Below, piece by piece: positions 1-10,760 of a stretch of DNA of 64,000 nucleotides. This DNA comes from Vanrija pseudolonga (lineage: Eukaryota; Basidiomycota; Tremellomycetes; Trichosporonales; Trichosporonaceae): NCBI RefSeq assembly GCF_020906515.1, contig NC_085853.1, forward strand, positions 310,001 to 374,000, in the 5' to 3' direction. The first letter of the stretch is position 1, and each line of letters opens with the position of its first letter. The position numbers and the translations under genes were made by a program. The notes under the pieces are model-generated. The model made no database searches, was not told where the DNA came from, and saw nothing but the letters and a program-made list of their open reading frames with translations.

Positions 1-267
1 CATATCTTTCCGGTTTCCGTGAATGCGGCTCACTGCGGCTCGCCGTCTGCCGATGGTGAGATGCCACCCTGGCGGCGATGACTCCACCCCCAGCCACCAT
101 CCACCTCCCCCACATCGTTGCATCCTTGGCAGGCGTTGGATGCAGCAGACAGGCTGACAGGCTCTGCCCTGCCTCACTCACTCGCTGCGCTCGCTCGCTC
201 GGCCGCGCGACAATGATTGTAGTGCATACAGTCACAGAGAAAAATTACAACCATTGACTAAACCTCC

Positions 268-1963
268 CTAGTGCGACCCCCACAGCCCTCGCCCGTGCGA
301 CGGCGCATTGTTGGCCATGGGCTCCAACCCATACCCTTGCGCCTGCAACAACTCGGCCTCGGCATCATCCTCGTTGAACAATGTGTCGCCGCGTTCAGGC
401 CCGTCTCGTCGTCCGCGCTCACCGAGGAAGCCACGCTGCAGTTCCCGCATGCCGTTCATCGCCTGCGTGAACGCCGCAGTGTAGTAGGCCATCTCGCGCG
501 GTCCAGGCTCTCGGCGCGTGTCAATCTCCTCGACATCGGCACCGTCGAGTTCGACGTCGCCGCGCGCCTCGGCCTGCGCACGCTCAGACTCGCGCTGCGC
601 AGCCTTGAGCTTGCTCTCGAAACGCTTGACACGCCACCAGCCGCCAATGCTTGCGAGGAGCAAGAAGAAGCCAATGGTCATGAGCATCAAGCTGAACCAT
701 TCGTTGGCCTTGCCGACGTCGATGGGGTTCATTCCGGGGAGAATGTCCTGCAGGGTACCGTTGTGTGCGTGCGCATAGTCTTCCAAGTGCTGCACGCTGT
801 TGAACATGAGCGTCTGGCTGCCGTTGCCACCCCATGCGGCGGGGATGGGGACCGGCTGGGGCCATCGCAGATTCGTATACGTCGCAAGAATGTTCTCGGC
901 ATTCAAGTCTGCCTGCGTCTTGCCTGTCGCCTCGTCGACAATATCCAGGTCGCCCTTGAAGTGGCCATCCTTTTGCAGCTTGAGGGCTTCGGACCGCAGC
1001 TTGAATCCAAACTGAACGAGTGTGACGCCGAGACCAGCACGCGAGCCGTACTTGGCAGCGTGCGTCGTGTGGAGAACGTAGGTGAGGAGGAAACCGACAA
1101 ACTGGAACGCGCCAGACACGACGAGGTTCCAGATGAATCCGAAAAAGTTGCCAGCCGCCATCCCGTCGATGAGAATCTCGTCGCCATTAACCGAGCTGTG
1201 GAGGGGGCCGAATGGCGACGACGCCGCGGGCAGAACGACCGTCGTGTCCCAGTATGGCGGCACCGCATCGCGCAGCGCGGTCTGGTACGACGGCGGTGCG
1301 TCCTTCATCTCGTCCTCGTTGGCAAACTCGGGGCCGTCTTCACCGCCTTGGCGGACGGTCCTGTTCTCAGGTCGTGCACTCAGGTTTGCAAAAACGCCGC
1401 TCTGACCACCACCCACGGCGGGCCCTTGCCTTGGCGCTCGGGTCGGAAGGAACGACAGAGGCAGGATTCCGCCGAGGAAGTGTCGTCTCGCGGGCCGCTG
1501 CACGCTGCTGCTGGCGGGGATGACGCCGTTCGTGTTGCCCGGTGCGGGGTTGGTGGCAGAGTACGGCTCGAACGGTGGTGGTGAGCCCGGTGGTGGGCCG
1601 AGGAACTGTTGCTTCGTCAGTAAGGGGTTTGTGGGTGGCGGGCTCGGCGGCTCGGCGGAGGCTTGGGCGGCTTGCACCTGAGAACTGCCAAGAGCTTGCC
1701 TTTCAACGCCCAACACTCACGTAATCGCGGTCAAAGTCATAGTCGCCAGGCATGACGGCGCGGTGCTCTTGCGAGCGCGAGTTGTTGGCGAGGAGATGAT
1801 GGTCCTCCTGGGCATCGTCGTGGTCGTCGTCGTCGTGTGGGCCGTCAAACGCGGCGTCCATCTCTGCCGGATCAGGAATCTCGCTGCGCAGACGGGAGTG
1901 GCGAGCGGTCGATCCCGACGACGACCTGCGTCCAAACAGCGAATTTGTGCGCGACAATGACAT
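268..1963 (-). CDS. BSD2: Bsd2/NDFIP-like Rsp5-adaptor membrane protein
   Basis: Two exons, 1963-1721 and 1677-268, with a 43-nt GTGAGT...CAG intron, give 550 aa. The long N-terminal half is Pro/Ser-rich and disordered. A PY motif (APPSYQ, about residue 210) is followed by a conserved block starting DEILIDGMAAGNFFG, which opens a pair of membrane segments, and a third hydrophobic helix near GFFLLLASIGGWW. PPxY plus three membrane segments is the layout of Bsd2/NDFIP proteins, which bring Nedd4/Rsp5 ubiquitin ligases to metal transporters and other Golgi/endosome cargo. The C-terminal tail is charged, possibly coiled coil. The start at 1963 follows an in-frame stop; an upstream coding exon at 2387-2310 is possible (see separate entry). 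The family call is firm; the specific Bsd2 role is inferred. Confidence 0.82.
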
Positions 1964-2309
1964 TGTGTTGGTGGTAGTGTTTGATGTGTCGTTGCAAAAG
2001 TGCTAGTAGTTGTTGTAGATTGTGGCTGTTGTGGGGTGTCAGCACTGCTTGAATGCCAGGGTTCGTAATCGCCTGCGTGGCCACCGGCCATGGCGCATCA
2101 AAGGTGGTGTCGCCCGCCCACCCGTCCTCGAGCAGGCTCGCATGCATGTCCTGCTGTCGCGAGCGATACATTGCCCGCCCGCCCACCCCTATCCTCGCTG
2201 TGCGAGGAAGAAGAATGCCACCACCCACCCCTCCTCCGGGCTCCGCCTCCCCCGAGTCTGGCACCCATCGCACGGCGCACCGCCTGCGTAGTTCTTGGCA
2301 CTTACTCAC

Positions 2310-2387
2310 CTTGTACAAATTGCGCAAGTCGGGAGGCGGCGCGGCCGCCTCTTGTAATAGTTTCGAGAGAGTAGCCGGAGGGGGCAA
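2310..2387 (-). other. possible extra 5' coding exon of the Bsd2-like gene
   Basis: An ATG at 2387 opens 26 codons (MPPPATLSK...RNLYK) ending exactly at a strong GTGAGTAAGT donor. Joining to the TAG acceptor just before CACTTTTGC near 1996 would be phase 0 and read in frame through the ATG at 1963. The implied intron (about 314 nt) is long for this window, and the exon shows no recognisable domain, so it may equally be untranslated leader. Confidence 0.3.
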
Positions 2388-3573
2388 AGAGGAGAACAGT
2401 CAAACGCCGACTAGAATGAGTGTGATGGAGAGTTGAGGGTTGGGGAGGATGAGGATGTTGTTGAATACAAGCCGCGAGCCGCGAGGTGGAACGAGGTGGA
2501 AACGAGGCAAGAGGGGGCGGGGAGGGAGGCCGAGGTGATAGGCGCGCGGGTCACGTGGCATTGTAAATAGGCACACTAAGTCACTTAACACGCCTATTGA
2601 TTCGGTTGCTTGTCCGCTTGATGCATAGCCCCCCCCTTCCTGCCTATGCCATTAATACCTCATATCTCACTCTTGTTCCCATCGCATCCCCCTCCCTCTC
2701 TCTCACTCCCATTCGTGACTCGTAAACGAGGGGGAGCATGCTCGAGGCAGAAAGCGAGCGAGGAGACGAGGGCGACGGGGCTTCCGTTGTCGTCGTCGTC
2801 GGTCGGTCGTCACTGATGGCAGTATCCGTCATGATTGATTCGTTGCGACATTGCGGGGATTATTATATGAACATGAGGTGATATGCACGCATTGCTGGCT
2901 CAGTCTATACCTCTTTGGGTCTCGCTCCGTCTCTGCTCGCTCGCTGCTTGCTAGCTGGGATGTGCCGTGCTGTAATGTCCGTCAGGGGGTCGGAATGCAA
3001 AAGAGGGAAGATAGCGGGTGGTGGGTGTTGGGTGGTGGGTGGTGGTGGCCGGGTGGGTGCTTGGCTGGCTGGCCGCTGCCTGCCCCGCCCCGCGACAAGT
3101 CAAAGCCCGCGCCGCGTTTCAACTTGACACTTTACTGCATCCTTCATACAAGTCGCATTCCACTTTCGACATTGCTGCACTTCATAAACGTGTTCGACGA
3201 CGACGACGGCACTTTGAACTCCAACTCCCACACACTCGCTACTATTACTGTCACTGCTACAGCTATACACACGACGCCGCTGTTCCATGTTTGTTTGACA
3301 CAACACAAGACCCCGACCCACCGCCCCCCTCCCCTTCCTGTCCCTCGCTCCTGTTATCTCTCGACATAGAAACGTGGGACCCCCACGTTCGTCGACCCAA
3401 GGCCCAACACGCGCGCAGACTCCACCAAAATAATCTCGTCCTGGGCAGGCAGGCTGCTACCGCCGGCACAACATCGACTCCACAGCGTTGGTTGGTACCT
3501 GCTGCTTACTGCTGCTGCATTGACTGGCATGTGCTCGCAACCCTCGCCACTACTACCTCAATCATCATCATAG
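2388..3573. other. divergent intergenic region between the Bsd2-like gene and KCS1
   Basis: About 1.2 kb with no supportable coding exon. It holds GC-rich and pyrimidine-rich tracts and short homopurine runs, and probably carries both promoters. Open frames here have no family features. Confidence 0.5.
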
Positions 3574-3645
3574 GTGAGTACTGAGCCAGCCAGCCAGCCC
3601 CTCCACTCGCCCAGACGCTGAGACCTCATCTTTCTGGCTCCACAG
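3574..3645 (+). other. probable 5'UTR intron of KCS1
   Basis: GTGAGTACTGAG donor, a GACGCTGAG branch-like site and a CACAG acceptor 52 bp before the ATG define a 72-nt leader intron. It is judged only from splice signals. Confidence 0.5.
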
Positions 3646-3697
3646 CACCCAGCACGCATCTACCCCACCCCTACACCCCCCCATCACATCCACCACC

Positions 3698-6600
3698 ATG
3701 CACGCTCCGAGGCCTCGACAGCCAGAGAGTGTGCTGGACAAGGCACACGCGCCTTTAACCACCACCACCACCACTCACTCGGCATCTCCCTCACCCGACC
3801 CGACATTCTCCTCGCTCGCCTCCCCCATCGACTCGATCCCATCGCCACTCTCCCCACACTCGGCACCGCGCTCAAGAAGCTACAAGGGCAAGTCGAGGGC
3901 AAACAGCGGGCGTGACCGCGAGCACCACCGGGGCGATCGTGACCGCGATCGAGAGATTGGCAGCGTCACCATCTCACTGCGCCCCAACAAGGCCGGCAGC
4001 GGCAGCCTCGACATGGATGCCGGCGACGCGGCTGGCAATGCCGTTGCGTCGTCGTCTCGCCACCCCACCTCCCCCTCGCTCCGCTCAAAGCAGTACCATG
4101 GCTTCCGGGCACGCGCAAACTCGCTCCGCCTCCCGAGCCATGCCGCTCCCGCGAGCAGCCTCGGCAACAAGTTTTTCCTCCCCCACTACTCGACAGACCA
4201 AAAGTTCTCGCTCCAGCGGGACACGGACGCGCCGGCGCTCCGCCTGGGTGGCGACGACCTCGACTCGACGCTCGGGGACGCGATCCGCCGTGGGGCCAAC
4301 GGCGGGGAAATTGCCCTGCCGAAAGCCGCATTGCGCGTGCTCAACGAGGCCAAAGAGGACATGGACCGCAGCGCCATGGCCAAGCAGACCCGCAAGGGCA
4401 GCATTGGCATGGGCTTGTTCAAGGAGTCGCGCAAGCCCGAGCGCAAGCCGACTGGCGGCAGCGGCACCGGCGCCGGCGACGACCCGTCCCGATCGTACCT
4501 CGACGACGTCACGGAGGAAGACAAGGTGGAACCGGGGCGCCACTCGCCACTGGTATCGTCACCGACAAAGGGCGAGAGCAGTAGCCGCCGGGCGTCGAGG
4601 CGCAGCTCTCGGGATATCCAGCACCAACAGCACGTGCCGCCCGACGAGTCGACGACAACCGAGACAGCAGATGTCCGCATCGTGTCATCTCCGCGTCGTC
4701 GGTCGTACGCCCATGACGAGCGGGCGGCGAGTTCGCTTGACGAGGAGGACTCGGGCTGGAGCTCGACGAGCCCGTCAGAGGACTCTGAGATTGACCAATT
4801 CGGCAGCGAGACCGAGACTGAGGAAGAAGCCATGACGGTCCCCCTGCAGCCCTATGGCCATGCAGTCGGCGGTCACAGCAGCATCTACCAGTTCACACGC
4901 GCAGCAATCTGCAAGCCGCTCATGAGCCGCGAAAATATCTTTTACGAAGATGTGGAGCGCCTCGCTCCGGCTCTGCTGCCGTACATCCCGCGCTATCTCG
5001 GTGTCATGCTCGTCAACTACCGACGCCACGTCCGCACCGGTACCGACGGATCGGCTACCCCCGCTGCCGAACGCGACCTGACGCTGTCGCCGATCGACTC
5101 GCATCCGCCGACACCGGCACACCGCGCCGACATGCAGCTGCGATCGCCCGACTTCATCGACGACGTGGCCGAGGTGCCAGAAGTCTCGCTCGACTTTAAC
5201 CGACACGTTGTGCCTGACTGGCTATTTCGGTCGACGGCATCCTTGCAAGATCGTGGGCGAGGTCGAGGACGTCCGAGCGCAGACGAGGATGACGGCACCC
5301 AGTCGTCCCTGCGCTCGCCGCATCAAAACTCGCTCCAGCACAGCTCGTTTTCTCCGTCCAGCTCTTTCAGCCGCCTCTCGCTAGGTGGTGGTGGTGGCGC
5401 TGGCGCCGGCGGCGGAGATGTGGCGGCGTCGGTGCTGTCGGCCGGATCGCCCAGGCTGGTGCACGTCCAACAGCAGCTGCGTGACGAGCCTGCAACGCCA
5501 CAGCCGTCACCCTCCAGCCGGCAGCTGCACCACACAAACTCTACGCCGGCGTTTCACAGGCACAGCAGCATGTTTGACGCGACAGCGACATCCAGCGGTA
5601 TGATGTCGCCCCATCCTGCCTTTGGCGGCACTGGCTCCACCACTGTCAACAACAAGCTCAAGGACCACGTCTTTTCGTCGATTCTGAAGCGGCTGAAGAA
5701 GCGCGGCCTGCACTTCCCTCGGCATCACGACGATGACGCGGATGACGAGCACGAGGAGGACCGTGAGGGCTCTGCGCCGCCACGTCGTAGTCGCCCTGCC
5801 ATGCGCCACGGCAATACGACTGGCGACGTGCGCCGGACCCAGAGCGACCGCAATGTCGCTGCCGGCGGTAACGACTTTGCCCGGCGGAGACGCGACGACA
5901 GCACGGAGCGCGGCTTATTCTCCATGGACGACGACGAGCCGCTATCGATGCACTCGAAGCGAGTCCCGACTGTGCGCCCGCAGCTGGTGGAAGACATTGA
6001 CCCGCTGGACTCACGCCACCCCGCTCCGTCGCCGCCTCGGCCAGCCCCATCCATCACGTCGCCGCGCGGCTCCATCGTTCCCCGCTCACCATCCCTCCAA
6101 GCGTCCAACGGCGGTGACGACGTGACCCGCCAGGAGCTGTTCATCTTTATGGAAGATCTCACGGGCAGACTCAAGAAGCCGTGTGTGCTTGACCTCAAGA
6201 TGGGCACGCGGCAGTACGGCTACGACGCGACGCCCCTTAAACAGATCAGCCAGCGCAAAAAGTGCGACGCGACTACTAGCCGCACTCTGGGCGTGAGAAT
6301 GTGTGGCATGCAGGTGGGTTGCTCGGGTGTGGGGTACAGAAGCTGACTCTGCAGGTCTGGAACAACGCGACGCAGCAGTTTACGTCCAAGAACAAGTACC
6401 GCGGGCGTGAGCTCAAGACGGCGGATTTCCCCCGTGTCCTCGGCAAATTCTTGAGTGACGGCGACGACGTGCTGGCCGACCACATCCCGTTCCTCATGCA
6501 GAAGATGTACAACCTGGCGGCCATCTTGTCGACGCTCAACAGCTTCCGGTTCTACGGCTGTTCGCTCCTGCTCATCTACGACGGCGACAAGGAGATTCAG

Positions 6601-7143
6601 CAGCACTTTGCCAAGCATGTGCACCGCGCGCCGCATGAGCGGTCCGGGTCGTTATTCTCTGGCCTCCCACAGCGGCGCATGTCGATGACGACGGGCTCGC
6701 GGCGATCACGGAGTGCGGATGTCCCCGACGACAAGCAGCAGGCACAGGCACAGCACCACCACCATCACCGCAAGGTGCGCGGCGAGATTGTTGTGCGCAT
6801 CGTCGACTTTGCGCATACGACCACGGGGCAGGATATTCTGTTTCCGTACCCGAAGGGTGTCAAGGACCCGCCGGACATGGGCAAGGGGTATCTGCCCCTG
6901 TTCGACGAGGCTAGCGGGCTCGCGCTGGCCCGCTTCCCGCCGGTGCACTTCAAGGAGCCGGATCTCGGCTTCATCTTTGGCATCCGGTCGGTCGTTGGCG
7001 CGCTCCAGGAGATTTACGCGGGCGCGATGGAGCAGCGGCGGGCTAGAGGGCTGTCAGTTGCGACGCTGCCCGAGTTTGACCACGCGGATATCTTTGACAA
7101 GTTGTTCCCGCCCGGGTTTGACATGGGGTATTTGTCGACCTAG
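3698..7143 (+). CDS. KCS1: inositol hexakisphosphate kinase (Kcs1-like)
   Basis: Exons 3698-6313 and 6355-7143 (41-nt intron) encode 1134 aa. The catalytic domain is C-terminal. The inositol-phosphate kinase signature PCVLDLKMG lies at about residues 828-836, and the family's second motif, LLLIYDGD, at about 945. A late [10 protein letters not shown] stretch with PPDMGKG is also typical of the IPK fold. The first roughly 750 residues are Ser/Arg-rich and low complexity, as in other long fungal Kcs1 proteins. The enzyme phosphorylates IP6 to pyrophosphorylated IP7 species that regulate phosphate signalling and vacuolar state. The single intron falls within the catalytic domain. Family assignment is secure; the start codon is the first ATG after a probable leader intron. 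Confidence 0.93.
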
Positions 7144-7459
7144 CCGCGGGGCGAGGCGCGAGCGCAGCGAGCGCCGAAGGGGGAGCGGTGTGTTGTTTGC
7201 ATGATTCTTGGGCGTGCAGCCGAGCTGCTGTGCGCTGTGTGTAGGCGGTAGGCGAGCGGATCAGATGCATACGTGTAACATTGGCGTGGGTGGTGCGAGT
7301 GTCGACGGCGACGTGATGGTCGCCGTTGTCGCTATCCGGACCGTTGTTCCGTGTGACGGCCCGCAGCCCCGGCCCGAACTTCCGAAGGCATGTCGCAGAT
7401 CGATCGTCACCCAACACAAACATCCACCACGATCCAACTAATGCAACCACACAGCATCG
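7144..7459 (+). other. intergenic, KCS1 to Zn2Cys6 gene
   Basis: A 316-bp spacer between head-to-tail genes. No conserved element or RNA gene is seen; it must hold the KCS1 3' end and the next promoter. Confidence 0.5.
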
Positions 7460-9844
7460 ATGGCTTACTCAAGCTACGCGCGGCACGCGGCGCAGCGTGT
7501 GTCTGCAAGGGAGGGGAGCGAGGAGGCGCCACAGAGGCGGCGGGGGACGATCACGCGGGTGAACCGCGCGTGTGTGAGTCGGCGAGCCACGAGCCCGCCG
7601 CCGTCCTCGTCGAAGGGTACAATACTGACTGACGCTACCCGCAGAACGCATGTCGGCGGGCCAAGATCCGCTGTATCGGTGCCTCCACGCCGCCATGCGA
7701 GCGCTGCAGGCTGAGCGAGCAGGAATGCGTGCTCGAGAAGCCGCGCGCGGCGCACGGCGACGCGGGGGCAGGGGTGGACGAGTAGGTGTATCGTTGTATG
7801 CGTCCCGCTGACCCATGTATGTAGGCGGGTCCACGCGCTCGAGGAGCAGATGGCTGCCGTGCGCGGGCTGCTGGGCGACGTCGTGCGCGCCGTTTGTCCC
7901 CAACTCGAGTCACCACGATCATACCCCAGCCCCAATAGACGCCGTTATCCCGAGTCCATTGAGGCGCGCCGGCGGTCCGCGAGCCCGAGGCGGCGCTCTG
8001 CGAGCCCGCGAGCCGACGTGCTCGCCATGGAGGAGATGGCCAACCCGCTCGGCGCGATGGCGAGCCTCGCTGGCGCTGCGCCGCGGCAGGGGCACGCAGA
8101 GCTGGACCCCGTGAGCGCCGGGCTCGTGTCCGAGGCCGAGGGCCGCGCGCTCGTGGAGCAGTTCTACGCCGGCGCAAGCGGCTTTATCAACGCGTACGAC
8201 GGCGCATACGACACGTTCGCTGCTCTGCGTGCGCGCGATGCGTTCTCCCTGACGGCCGTGATGCTCGTCGGCGCAGTGTCGCGCGACGGCGCAAGCGTCA
8301 GCGCGGCGCAGAGCATATGCCGCGCCACGGCCGAACGCATGGCCATGGGTACGCTGATTGCGCCCGCAGCCTCAGTCGAGACGGTCAAGGCGCTGATTCT
8401 GCTCGCGGCGTATACCGACAACAACGGGTGGTTGCTCGCCGGGCACGCGGTGCGGATCGCCACCGAGCTGGGGCTGGGACGGGCGTTCGGGGAGCTCGTG
8501 AGCGGCGGTATGGGGGCTGGGAGGGGCAGGGAGGAGGTGGAGGCTGAGCGCGGGCTGTTGGAGCGCGCGAGGGTGTGGTACTGCGTGAGTTGCGCCGATG
8601 GGGGGGTATCTGCCACCGCGAGCTAGCTCGCTCACTCGCGCAGGTGTACCGCCTCGAACACCAAATGTCCTATGGCTCTGGCCGGGCCGCGATCGTGCGC
8701 GAAGACGCGACGATCCACAACTCGCGCCTCCTCCTCGACCATCCGCTGAGTCTGCCGTCGGACGTGCGGTTGATCTACGCTGTCGAGCTGTTGGCGCTGC
8801 GGGGTAGGTTCGCAGCGACAAGCAGGCTGACCCACGCCCAGCCCCGCTCCACGTCGAGCTCACTACCGCGCCCGAGACCCCGCTCGACGGGCACACGCTG
8901 TCGCGGCTCCAGTGGGCCAACGAGCAGTTCGACGCGTGGGAGCGGCACTGGGCCGACGTCCTCGCACGTTCTGGGGAAAGCCGCGGCTTTGTGCGCGAGA
9001 GTCGTGAGTGGCGACTTGGGTTAGGTTGGGCAAGTGCTCACCCACCCCCAGTGTCGATGCAGCGCCAGCTCGCCGAGCTGTTCATCAACTCGCAGCTCCT
9101 GCGCGGGGTGCACTCCGTGTCCGACGTCGAGGCGATGAGTGACGACAAGCGCGCGTTAGCACTGAGGGCAATGCACAACGCCACGCGGTGTGTGGACTTT
9201 GTGTTGCGCGGGAGGCATGTAAGTGGCAGGCGCGAGCGCAGCCCACCTCGCGCTCAGCTCAGCTCACACCGCCGCAGTACTCGGCCAACCTGCCCCACGG
9301 GACACACTACACGCGTGAGTCAAGTTAATTGGGGTTGAGCTCACCCCCCAGACGTCTGCGCGGCGTTCGCTGCGTCATTCTTGATCCGCATTGCACGCTT
9401 CTTTCCCGACGAGCTCGATCTGGAGCGGGTGGCCGAGGACGTCGAGTCGATGGCGGCTGTGCTGGATAAACGTAGGTACACATGGTCGCGTAGGCGCTGC
9501 CTGCTGATAGCCACGCAGTCCCCGCTGGCCGCTACGCGCGCTCCCTCCGCCTCATGCTCCGCAAGGCCCGGCGCGAGCACATCCTCCCGGAGCGGAGTGC
9601 CACCGGGGCCGCGGAGACGCCACTACCGAGCTCGGCAGTCGAGGCGTGGCTGACCAGCCTACAGGTCGACGTCGACCCCGCAGCGCTGCACAGTGCCGGG
9701 GTGGCGCCCGACGCGCCGCTGCCCCTCTTTCTGTCAGGCGACCTCGGCACGTCCGCCGCGCCGTCCGACGCAGTGCCCTTCGTTGGCCTCGAGGAGTTTT
9801 TCCTCCCGCCCAGCTTGGACGAGTTGCTCGCGTTCGATGAGTAG
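7460..9844 (+). CDS. Zn2Cys6 fungal transcription factor
   Basis: Nine exons: 7460-7573, 7645-7781, 7825-8584, 8644-8803, 8842-9003, 9052-9218, 9278-9314, 9352-9471, 9519-9844. All junctions are phase-consistent, giving 660 aa. Splicing exons 1 and 2 builds the binuclear cluster RACNACRRAKIRC...CERCRLSEQEC (C-x2-C-x6-C-x7-C-x2-C-x6-C, about residues 38-64). A linker and a coiled-coil dimerisation helix follow (RVHALEEQMAAVRGLLGD). The rest is the helical fungal-specific regulatory domain (SFINAYD...ATELGLGRAF...YRLEHQMS), with an acidic C-terminus (PFVGLEEFFLPPSLDELLAFDE region) that could be an activation domain. It should be a nuclear DNA-binding regulator; its targets are unknown. The start is the only ATG that puts the first cluster cysteines in frame. 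Confidence 0.9.
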
Positions 9845-10760
9845 GATGACGGCGAGCGTGGGAGAGGTGATCGGACGTGACGCGGCGTGAGGAGGCAGGG
9901 TCAGCTGCAGGGTGGTGGCGAGATGCACAGATGGTGCGTGGTGGTGGCTGTGGCGTTTGGCGTGGCTGGCTGAAGGGGAGGGGTGTAACGCGAGCGACGC
10001 GCGCGACGTCGAGCTGTTGACAGACACGAGGAGTGCTGTTGTGCATGGGTTCTCGAGTACAGCGAGTGCAGTAGCCACAGGCAGCTTGAGCCTGAGCTTG
10101 GCCAGGTCATTTGATCGCAGAGTACAACGAGCCGCGTCGAGCAGAGGCACGCGTCATGCCTCTGGGCATCATTGTCAACAAGCACCGAGCGGTGGGTGGC
10201 GTCGGCGCACGCACCGCGCGCGCGGCATGCGCCTCCATTGTGCATCATCACTCGGCCTCCCTCTGCATCCTCCTTGCTCCTCCTCCTCCTCGCTGCATCC
10301 TTTCATCCATGCTCGCGCTGGCCTTTAGACATGGCAGCATCTCGCCACTTGCCACCACTCTGTTCAGGACTGACCACATGAATGTCTCAGGAGCATTTCT
10401 TTCGGCGGCACAATTTCCACTTTTGGACAAAAGTCAGGCAGAGTGACTTTGGCGCGTAGATAGCGCTGGCAGTGGACGGCGGCAGTGGTGTCGGGGGCGG
10501 TGGTGGTGGTGGCGAGCATGCATACGGCGGCGGTGTACTCACTATGCATGCTATCTCGCTCGCTGTGTGCTGCTCGTCGCCGTCGCCGTTGCCGTTGCCG
10601 TTGTGTCGACCCAGCCTTGTGGTATCAGGGCCAGCATCCGCGCTTTGAACCCTACGATTGACATTTCCCATTGTCACTCGTCTTCGTCTTCTTCTTCCAC
10701 TTCCACTTCTCCTTCTTCTTCTTCTTCACGTATACGCGCACACACACACACACACACACA
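9845..10760 (+). other. intergenic with pyrimidine tract and CA repeat leader
   Basis: No gene is supported. Just upstream of the next ATG lie a TTCTTC-type pyrimidine tract (about 10683-10730) and a (CA) dinucleotide run ending at 10760, directly abutting the start codon, a likely untranslated leader. Confidence 0.55.

Noticed and set aside
271-1584. 437-codon open frame on + opposite the Bsd2-like gene
   Set aside because: Antisense shadow of a GC-rich exon; no domain, while the opposite strand has clear PY and membrane motifs.
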